Shown: in pieces, positions 55,550 through 64,000 of the stretch | Position numbering within the stretch: the first letter of the stretch is position 1 | How the letters are laid out: each line of letters begins with the position of its first letter | DNA from: Tremella fuciformis | Taxonomy: Eukaryota > Basidiomycota > Tremellomycetes > Tremellales > Tremellaceae | Reading direction: 5' to 3' | NCBI GenBank assembly: GCA_032768795.1 | Contig: CP136491.1 | Location: 3,412,501 to 3,476,500 of the forward strand | DNA: 64,000 nucleotides | Made by a program: the position numbers and the translations under genes | Notes under the pieces: model-generated | Told to the model about the DNA's origin: nothing | Seen by the model: only the letters and a program-made list of their open reading frames with translations | Databases searched by the model: none

Positions 55550-55557
55550 CCCCCTCC
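55493..55557. repeat. 65-bp near-pure poly-C tract
   Basis: Runs of 23, 30 and 7 C separated by single T at 55516, 55547 and 55555. It lies 17 bp beyond the CHO2 stop codon, so the CHO2 mRNA should carry poly-G in its 3' UTR. It could be length-variable or mis-called in the assembly. Confidence 0.97.
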
Positions 55558-55573
55558 GGGAGGGGCCGACGCG

Positions 55574-58500
55574 CTAACCCTCGCCTTCCGCTCGGGGCAC
55601 CAAACTGCGTGCGCCCACCACCCTCCTCGCCAGCGCGCCGACATTCGCATCGGCCACCACGACGTCCGGGCTGAGCTCGACCCCGAAACACTGCTCGACG
55701 AGGGCGACGATCCGCTTGGCCTGCTTCTCCTCCATGATGACAAAGTCGTCGGGATCAGGGCCGGTCCGATCGTCGCCACCATCATCGACCCCATTGACCG
55801 ATACAGAGGCCGCCGCGCCCGCGAGGCTCATGTGGGCTGACAAGACGCTGTCCGCGGGCGAAGTGGACAGGGCCGACTCGTTGGTCGTAGGCCCGCTCGA
55901 GGGCCTGGTCGGGGCCGACATGGTCAGACCCGACATGGCCGGCAGGGAGGCCGTCGACATTGATCGCGATGTCGATGCCGAGGACATGGACCGGGCGCGC
56001 CGCGGGAGCAGAGTTGGATCCTGGTCCAGTGAGAGGGCGACGATGTTGAGCATAGTCGCGTGGATTGAGCGGTACGACTCGAGATTGGCAGGACGATCAA
56101 CTGCTCGTCAGCTGGGACCTCTGGCAACTAGAAGAGGGCTCACCGTATATCTCGACAGGCGCCAGTCGGCTCATCACATTGTGCTTGCCGTCGTGATGAT
56201 ACCTCAGCTCGTACATGCCTGGCTGCCACGGCAGCTGGTCCCCTCGGAACGTGACCTCGCCGCCGTGCTGGCCCTTCTTGCCCGTGGGCGAGTCGATCGG
56301 CGTGTCCCCGTCGTACTCGTCTTCGTAGATGGGCATCCACTTGCCGACAGAGCTGATGCGGGTCACCAGCTGAGATCGACACGACCCCAGGCGGTAGATC
56401 CCGATCCAGTCTTTCCGCGAGTGATTGGACGGGGCACGCCAAGTCACCGTGATCGGCTGTCCGACGTGGAACTTGCCCTCAACACCACTTGCTGCGCCGG
56501 CGGAAGTGCCGGCAAAGGCGAGATGGTAGTGGGTTGCATCGTACGCGGACAGGTCGGACGCCACCCGTGTGATGATCATTCTCTCTCGGCTCTGTTGCAG
56601 CAGGATCTTGGTGTCGTTGACCATGTCCGAGAACATGGGTCGAGCATGGTCCAAGAAGTCTTCGACAGCTTCAGTGATATGCTCTTCCACCTTGTCGATG
56701 CTGCCCTTGACCTCTCGAACGTATCGCTGGATACCGGGACCGTGCTTCCCGGCCCTCGTCACGAGAGTACGCCCGGCAACGTTCTTGAGCGTCTTGGTCA
56801 GGCCGCCGTCTTTTCGAAGCCGATCACCATAAAGTCGCTTCATGTGCGGTCTGTTTATCAGCTGCTGATCTGTACAGCGCGGCGCGCCTTACTTCTCCAC
56901 GGTCGAGAGGAACCACCAGTGGCTCAAGTGCGAGACGATCGCGAGCGCGAGTACCAGCTTGGAGTTGGAGATCAACCACATGCCGAAAAAGGCGGCGCCG
57001 CCCATGCTGCGCTCCGGGTTGTTCAAGAATCGATATATACCGGTATAGGCGAGTTGCGCGGGGATCTGCTCGATGAGGAAAAAGTCCGAGTAGAACCAAC
57101 CAAAGTCGCCCAGCACCTCGTAGCTTGAGGCAGCCGCCCAAATATGCAGAGCTATGAGTGACTAGGATGGTCAGCCGAGGCCTTCATTCGGCTCAGCCGT
57201 CTCACCAAGCCAAGGACGTGGCGAAGAATCGTGCCCGATACGGTCCAGTCACAGGGCAGGTGGTATGTCTTCCATGCTAGGCCAGCGAATGATACTGTCT
57301 GTCAGCGATGCACATCTCACCCAGACGCTACGCACCATATGTCATGATCAAGCTGATGTTGTACCCGACCTGCCAGTTGCCAAACGCTTCCTGCGTGGCT
57401 CGGCGCACGACGCTCTCCTTGTCTTCCCCTTCGAGGGTGACGTCGACGGACATCTCGCCCGGGTAGTGATAGTGCTTCAGGTAGTGTCGCACAAGCCACT
57501 TGCTTTTGCTCTGCGCTCGCAATAGTAGTCCCAGACCGAATGAGTGGAATAGGCGCCAGGCGAGAGCATGGACAAAGTGAGCCGTGAGCGACAAGCTGGA
57601 GGGCAAGCCAGGCACAAGGGTCGACAAGGCGTAGAGGAGCAGCAAAGCCGTTGCAAAGTCGCTCGCCCTGGCAGGTCAGCATGCGCACACTGGCAAAGGC
57701 CTTGACATGCCTGAATATGTCCAACTTGGCCAGGACGACAGCCGGCTTGCGGAAAAACCGGTGGGTCAGGTCGTGCATCGAAGCCGGTCTGGCCTTCTTC
57801 GGCTCGGGAATGGTCGCTTGGGGCGAGGCAAACTTGATGGACGAGTTGCGCGGCATGACATCGGAAGAAAAGCTGACGGAGCTGTCCGAGCGCCCCGATC
57901 GGACTCTTGGATTGCTATGAGGTATTTCCGGCAGCTCTGGCAATTCGGGTTCAGTTTCGGTCTCCCCTTCTGCATCAGCGCCGGCGGATCTCGGTACGCT
58001 TTGACTGACCCTCGGTAGCCCCAGGGGTTTCGCCATACTGGTCTTCCTTATTGGTAGTGTCTGAGGCTGCTCCCTCCACATCCTCCGACGCGATGCTTGC
58101 GGCAGATGAACCAGTTGCCCAGTTGAGAGGGACACGAGATGCCAAAGGCTTTTTCCCGCCCCCATAGGTGCGTTCGATGTCTGGCTCTCAGTTGGGCCCT
58201 CAAGACCTCTAACAAATCCAGCTCACGAGGATTCTCGAACCAGAGCAGAAAGGCAAATTGTGCTGCGTGCGCGACAAGTGAAGCGAAAAGCACAGTGTAG
58301 GAGCCGACAACTGGCCAGTCAGCGACCGATCACTGATCGTATGACCACGCACCCATCGACAGGCCATAGTAGCCTGCGTAGCCGACCGAGTACATCGGAT
58401 GCGGGGCAATCTCATAGACGCCGTCGAAGACCAGGTCGTGCTTCATGACCATCAACCAGAACGCGTCTCCCCAGTACCAGGCGTAATCTTTGACGACTCG

Positions 58501-59352
58501 ATGGGCGTCGACCTTGACCCAGAGGTTGAAGAATATGAGTGCCCATCCGAATATCCAGCGGAAGACATGCATGGCGCCAGAGTGGTTTGGTGGAAAGTGA
58601 AGATTGGCCCATGCAAAGCAAGAATAAGAGACGAAATCGCTAACGGTCAGCCTCGCCAGGCCCAAACGACGTTATCCATACTTGAGAAGAACCACGTCCA
58701 CCAGCTGACGGAAGATCAACCACGAGTTGAACTCGGGCGGCACGTCCTCCCACTTGTAGCCCTCGCCCATCTTCATCTCGAGCTCTCGCTTCCACCACTT
58801 GGCCCAGATCCTCCCCTGCTCGCCGCCGCTAGTGCTGTTGACATCGAGCCAGCCGCGCTGCTTGAGGTTCTTGACGATCCATTTCTTCTCCGATTGTTTG
58901 CGAAGGAGCCAGGCAAAGCCAAAATCGTATGCGCCGCGCCAGAAGGCAAAGTAGATCAAGAAGAAAGCCGAGCGAAATGTCGGATGATTGGCCCACAAGA
59001 AGAACAGGACCGGCTGAGCCGCCAAGGAAAGAAATGTCAAGCGGGTAAGCGAGGAGCGATGCAAGGTGTGGATCATGGTGTGGAGGAAGGAGTGGGTCTG
59101 AGGGACTCTGAACACTGCACGTCAGCCCGGGTCCGCCGTGAGCAGGTCGTGTGACCCACCAACACCGGACGGTGTTTTGCCCCACGTCACCTCCTCCCCG
59201 TCCTTGTCCTCCTCGACATCATCATCGACTTGCTGTGCGTCGCCGCCTTTAGATTCGGGCGGCGCTGCTCCGGGTCTACGCTGACGTAGCGTGGCAGTCG
59301 GCTCGGGCTGAGGTGTGGTCGACGATGAGGTCGACTCGTCCAGCTCGGCCAT
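55574..59352 (-). CDS. CHO2: Phosphatidylethanolamine N-methyltransferase
   Basis: Endoplasmic reticulum enzyme that methylates phosphatidylethanolamine, the first step of phosphatidylcholine synthesis by methylation. Starts [10 protein letters not shown] at 59352. The first half has many membrane helices, including [39 protein letters not shown], and the methyltransferase-like motif [24 protein letters not shown] second copy follows with [19 protein letters not shown], the [28 protein letters not shown] segment and [17 protein letters not shown]. The long soluble C terminus includes [21 protein letters not shown] and [19 protein letters not shown], then a Ser-rich part and [12 protein letters not shown], ending at stop 55576-55574. 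About 1,100 residues, normal for Cho2. More than ten short introns. Confidence 0.95.
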
Positions 59353-59665
59353 GGCGGTGGTCCCGTCAGGTTGAAGTGACGGGCGACTCTTGAGGGGTCA
59401 GAAGAAGCGTGCTCAGCTTCCTCTCCCGAGACGTCGACGATTGAGTGGTTGATGAGTGATGGATTGAACGAGATGCAACGGTAATTGGGTCGTTTCGTGT
59501 CCCCCTTTTCCATCGCATCGCCGCCTCCGATAACACGTGTGTTACGTAAGGCGGAATCGACCTCCACCTGAATGACCTCGGCCATTGCGCGATCTCTTGA
59601 GACTCCAGACTCTATATTCCCCCTGCTGAAGAGGTCTGCGAATACGCACGAGGGCGGGCAGCACA
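59353..59665. other. Divergent promoter CHO2/cullin
   Basis: 313 bases between two start codons. It holds an ACACGTGTGT-containing palindromic core (CACGTG at about 59534-59539), a candidate E-box of the Ino2/Ino4 or Cbf1 type, which would suit a phospholipid gene. Confidence 0.5.
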
Positions 59666-62435
59666 ATGGCCACCGCCACCGCCTCGTCCAAGGCTTCAGA
59701 GCCTTTCTCCACGTACAGGCCAAGTCGAAATGCCTATCGAGAGTTTATCAAACCTGTGGTGAGGGTAAAGGGGCAACCGCGCAGGGGTGTCCCAACGATC
59801 CACCTCAAGTTGCCAGGTGAGGCATCGGCCAATCAAAAGTAGCAAGCTGACAAGCGTAGAGAGCAACGTCAGAAAGCCGACCCCCGAGGAGCAGCTGGTG
59901 GAACTGTTCTCGGCAGTACCCTTCATACTCGCCGGTCAACCGACCAAGCAATCTTTCCATCACTTGTGCGCGATATGCCAACGCTTGGTGCTCCCGCCTC
60001 ACTCCCTGGGCTCGACTATCCATGTGCGGCTCAACGAAGAGCTTCGGAGAAGCGCCACAGGGCTGACAAGGGGATGGAGGGGATCGATCATGAGCAGACA
60101 ATCCCATTGGCTTCGGACACTTGTGGACGGGTGGACGACATGGGAGGCCAGGGTATCTTTACTCGCTGCTGTGCTCATCTACATGGATCGAGTCACCGAC
60201 AGCGACTCGAATATGTTGCCCTCTATACCGTTCGTGCTGATCGCCAATGCTCTACGCGCTGACACATAAGGCAAATGGCCATCGAGGCGTTCCGGGAAAA
60301 TGTGTGGGAGGACGAGGTGATCTCTAGCAAGACTCGGGACGAGGTGCTCGCTTGGGTGCAGTCCGAGCGAGAGTCAGAGATGTGGGTCTGCGCCATTTTC
60401 ATGTCTGCACATGGGCTGAGCATCAGCGTCGACGAAGAAGCGCGCCTCACCATCGTCGACCTCACGGGTTTGTCAAACCTATTGTCGTCATTCATTAGTC
60501 TCGCCAAACCTTATGAGGAGGCCACGGCTGCGTACTACGCAGAACAGACTTCTTCGAAAATCGATCTGGTCACCCAGGGTGCTCTGAAAGCATCTACTTA
60601 CGTGGATTGGGTGTTGCGAAAGGTAGAGGAGGAGAAGGCACGAGCGACGACATGCTTGAGCTCCGATGTTGCAGAACATGTGGTCGGTGTAGTGAGACAA
60701 GTTGCTGGCACACAAGTCAGCAGCAACGTGATACGATCAGGTGAGTCGCCGTTTTCTGTCGCCCGAGCGATCGTTTGCTAAACCCCAGCACTCGACGAGG
60801 CCATGGATCAGACCAACACCGATGCACTCCAAAAGCTGTATCGCTTCAGCGTCGACTGCTCAGTGTTTCCCAGCTTCGCCCAAGCTCTACAAGACCACAT
60901 TGGCGTGGGTTATGAGCCAAAGCTCGCTATTGTTGCCTGACAAGCAGTCTCGCTTGCAAAAGCTCATCTCGGATCCGGCTAATGATCCAAAGATGATAGA
61001 TGGGACATTGACGCTTAAGCGATTTGCCGACCGAGCCGTGGCCAGCCTCTTTCCGGCGGGCAAACGAGATAGCGATGAAATCTCTGACACCCCAGAGCAG
61101 GCCATGGACAAAGAGACCGAGCTGGCCCGACATCAGCAGAGAATAGAACTCGAAGATGCCATACGCGTAGGCTGCAAAACTGGCATGGGCTCCAGGCAGA
61201 ATGCACCCGCCGAGTGGATTGCCAAGCATCTCGACATGGTCATGCGACGAGGCCAAGGATCGGGCACCGAAGCAGAGTTTGCGAAACTTCTCGATGAAAT
61301 CACTGCTCTCATCGGGTTCACAAAGGACAAAGATGTGTTCAAGGCGTTCTACTCCACGCAGCTGGCCAAGCGATTACTGCTCAACAAAAGTGCAAGCGAT
61401 GATATGGAGAGGAACATGATCATCAAGCTGCAAAAGGAGATGGGTGAAGAGTTCACCAGTGGCGACATCATGATGAAGGATCTGCAGCTCTCGGAGACGT
61501 TGGTGTTCTGACCGTTGCATGGGGTTTCACTGATCACCAGGCTCGTCAAGGCATACCAATCTGCCCAGGCGAAGAACCCAGAAAACTTCCAGAACGCCGG
61601 CAGCTTCACCGCCAATGTGTTGACCGAGTCGGCCTGGCCCGCGTACCCGCAACTCAAGGATGGCTGGAACTTCAAGCTTACACCCGACTTGCAAGCATCT
61701 ATCGACGCCTTTACGCAATGGTACTCGACTCAGCACCAGAATCGTCAGTTGTCCTGGAGGTACCAGCTCGCGACCGTGACCATGTCGGCTCGGTTCGATA
61801 GCGGCAAGTACGAGATCACCTTGTCTCTTTTCCAGGCGGTGGTGCTATTGCAATACAACGAGGAGGACCATCTCACCTTCAAAGAACTGCAGGAGAGAAC
61901 CGGGATCGAGACGGGCGAGCTGAAGCGGACTTTACAATCGCTCGCGTTGGGCAAGAAGGGAACTAGGGTTTTGATGAAGAAGCCGCCTGGGAAGGAGGTC
62001 GGAGAGGCTGATGTCTTTGCGTATAACAAGGGATTCAGCAGCGATAGGATCAAATTCAAGATCAACCAGATCCAGCAGGACATGTCGGCAAGTCCATTTG
62101 CCCTCAGTCAGATAGCGATCTAATTGGCAGGCCGAGGAAAGTCGCAAAACAAACGAGCAGATTATCGTCGACCGAGTGTCTGTCCTGGAAGCAACCATTG
62201 TACGGATCATGAAGGGGCGCAAGAAGATGACGCTGCAACTCTTGATCGATGCGGTCGTGACCGATGTCAACAAGCGGTTCCCACCGGACGTCAAAGAGAT
62301 CAAGAAACGGATGGAGAGTTTGATCGAGCGCGAGGTAGACTTTCAGCTTTACATTCCTCGCGACAGGCTGGCTGACTTGAGCAGTTCTTGCAGAGAGACG
62401 ACGATGATAGGAACCTGTTGCACTACCTGGCCTGA
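59666..62435 (+). CDS. CUL4: Cullin-4-type ubiquitin ligase scaffold
   Basis: Scaffold of a cullin-RING ubiquitin ligase. Start ATG 59666: MATATASSKASEPFSTYRPSRNAYREFIKPV, then RGVPTIHLKLPESNVRKP, the cullin-4-like N-terminal strand. The cullin repeats include LLAAVLIYMDRVTDSDS, joined by an intron to QMAIEAFRENVWEDEVIS. The cullin homology domain has FTKDKDVFKAFYSTQLAKRLLLNKSASDDMERNMI, DIMMKDLQLSETL, WPAYPQLKD and YEITLSLFQAVVLLQYNEED. The neddylation site is in IVRIMKGRKKMT. The last exon after IERE gives FLQRDDDDRNLLHYLA, the typical cullin end. Stop 62433-62435. The assignment to type 4 rather than 3 rests on the N-terminal strand and general similarity. Confidence 0.9.
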
Positions 62436-62634
62436 ATGTTACTCGTAGTGTTTGTACATCGTGATCGCAAGCATGTAGCCCGCTGCAAAGAAAGCATCGC
62501 ATGGAGTGAGAGATTACGTAATTTGTTAATCTTCGCGTCAACACGCGTTTGACTTTCGTCTGGCGTCTGTTCATCCACTTGTCGGGCTTGAGGATATTAC
62601 TCCAGGCTCATCGAGGCCCCCTGGAAGCCTCAAG

Positions 62635-64000
62635 ATGAGGATCGAAGAGCTCATCCTGGACGGTGGATTAATCCTGCTCGAAGGCGGCGGCGGACTGACG
62701 TGTAGGCTTCAAGTCGTACCCCGTACGCACGACCATCTCGGGGTTCGACGAATCGTTCAATGCCATCACGGGTTTGAACGGGTCGGGCAAGTCCAACATC
62801 CTCGATGCGATATGTTTCGTGCTGGGTATCACCAATATGCAGTCTGTAGGTCGCCATCGGCCTTTGCGCAAGGCCGGGATGAGGATCAGCAGGCAGGCTG
62901 ACGGGATAGGTGCGGGCGAACAATCTCATGGACTTGATCTACAAGCGGTGCGCAGCCCACACATTTGCATGGGAAGGAGGAGCTGATGTAGGACAGCGGC
63001 CAAGCAGGCGTCACAAAAGCAAGCGTGACCATCGTCTTCAACAACAAAGACCGAGCCACCTCGCCGCCCGGCTACGAGAACACTGCGCAGATCACCGTGA
63101 CGCGCCAGATCGCAGTGGGCAACGTGTCCAAGTACCTCTTGAACGGCCACAAGTCTACGCTTCAGGCGCTCCAGAACCTCTTCCAATCTGTGCAGCTCAA
63201 CATCAACAACCCGAATTTCTTGATCATGCAGGGCAAGATCACCAAGGTGTTGAACATGAAGCCGGCGGAGATATTGGGGATGGTCGAGGAGGCCGCGGGA
63301 ACGAGGATGTTCGAGGAGCGCAAGGACAAGGCGAATAAGACGATGGCGAAGAAGGACAAGAAGGTCGAGGAGATCGAGGCGGTGAGAACTTTTTCCATTC
63401 GTCCCCATCCCTTCCTCTGTTCTCCTCTGAGGTCCCAATGTAGACCCGCTCTCAAGGGCTTGTTGGCTGATGTCAAGCTCCTGCGCGAAGAGATCGATCC
63501 GAAGCTTGAGAAGCTGCGAGCAGAGAAGAGATCTTATCTCGAGTACCAGAAAGCGACGTCGGAGCTTGAACGCCTTACCCGCTTGGTCAAGGCGTATGAA
63601 TGGGTCCTGGCCGTCGAGAAGGCCGACAAGGCTGCCGACAGTCTCAAGAGGAAACGCGCAGATATTGAGACTGCCAAGGAGGACGTCTCACGTGGTGGTC
63701 GGGAGTGCGAGGGAATGGAGAAAGAGCTTGGGGAGATCCAGAAACGCAGGGAAAAGGTATGAGTGTCCACCTGGAAAGCTTTCGTCAGCTGAGGAGGTCA
63801 GGAAATGGCCAAAGGTGGCAGAATACAAGCCTTGACGGATGCCGTCAATGCCCTTGATCGCGAGCTGGTCAAAGTCAAGACTCAACTTGATATCACAGTC
63901 GGCACAATGAAGGACGATGCCAAGCGTGTGGACACTGCCAAGAAGGCGGTCTCAGATGTAAGGCTCATTTCCTCAGTGCGGCCGTACTGACATAGCAGCT
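62635..64000 (+). CDS. SMC2: Condensin subunit SMC2, 5' part (cut by window end)
   Basis: ATPase of condensin that compacts chromosomes in mitosis. From ATG 62635: [10 protein letters not shown], then [35 protein letters not shown], with the Walker A lysine, and [11 protein letters not shown]. After short introns: [30 protein letters not shown], and the SMC2-specific [50 protein letters not shown], with [13 protein letters not shown]. The beginning of the coiled coil follows ([25 protein letters not shown]). The open sequence runs to the window end, so the hinge, the C-terminal head and the Walker B motif are outside. About six introns in this part. Confidence 0.95.

Noticed and set aside
55459..55840. 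Poly-Pro/poly-Gly ORFs over the C tract
   Set aside because: Translation of the homopolymer tract; the minus strand here is the CHO2 3' end and the plus strand has no gene.
1..64000. Mobile elements, CRISPR arrays, bacterial-type operons or viral insertions
   Set aside because: No terminal repeats, transposase or reverse-transcriptase motifs, spaced direct repeats or foreign-looking gene blocks were seen on either strand.

Overview
The window is nuclear DNA from a basidiomycete yeast, most likely a member of the Tremellomycetes (Cryptococcus and relatives). The genes are dense, GC-rich and cut by many introns of about 40-60 nt. These introns share a donor like GTGAGT and a CTGAC-type branch site about 8-12 nt before the acceptor AG. 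A hyaluronan-synthase-type GT2 enzyme of the cryptococcal Cps1 kind, an Hsp12/Hsp9 protein and basidiomycete-type hypothetical proteins agree with this. I place it no finer than class. Species-level placement would need a database search. No transposon, CRISPR array, rRNA, telomere repeat or virus-like element was seen.

Layout. 1-8.5 kb: RNA polymerase subunit Rpb8, an Rpr2/Snm1-like zinc protein, mitochondrial 3-hydroxyacyl-CoA dehydrogenase, uricase, the polysaccharide synthase CPS1 and a proteasome assembly chaperone. 8.6-18 kb: an intron-containing tRNA-Leu(UAG), a DUF1399 protein, the Fe-S co-chaperone HscB/Jac1, a large membrane/coiled-coil protein, complex I subunit B12, an arginine-rich nuclear protein, SFT2 and TIM17. 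18.4-29.5 kb: CCT6, the PI 4-kinase STT4 (6.7 kb, many exons), an RBM18-like RNA-binding protein and CutC. 29.7-38.7 kb: a two-domain soluble ABC ATPase, a CFAP20/Bug22-family protein, an unknown secreted protein, the mitochondrial rhomboid PCP1 and the peroxisomal import receptor PEX5. 39-46 kb: an MFS anion:cation symporter and a FAD-dependent oxidoreductase transcribed divergently from a 1.1 kb spacer with three GATAAG sites, then 1.4 kb with no gene I can support. 46-55.3 kb: two large low-complexity hypothetical proteins, MsrA, two small conserved proteins, HSP12 and a DUF7137 membrane protein. 55.5-64 kb: a nearly pure poly-C tract, CHO2, a cullin-4-type gene, and the 5' part of condensin SMC2, cut by the window end.

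Most genes are housekeeping genes with no operon logic. Three local groupings are suggestive: uricase has a GATA site in its promoter; the MFS transporter and FAD oxidoreductase look like a nitrogen-regulated catabolic pair; and a hydrophilic stress-type protein and HSP12 share a divergent promoter with four STRE cores and a TATA box. Genes are packed tail-to-tail with gaps as short as 35-60 bp, so overlapping 3' UTRs are likely.

The least ordinary observations are: a CFAP20/Bug22 homologue in an apparently non-flagellate lineage; an ABC protein whose two halves seem to make one composite ATP site; two GC-AG introns and a 29-nt intron; a uricase without a recognisable PTS1; and a 65-bp C tract just downstream of CHO2. 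Exon limits were worked out by hand from reading frame and splice consensus, so gene ends are firmer than internal junctions.
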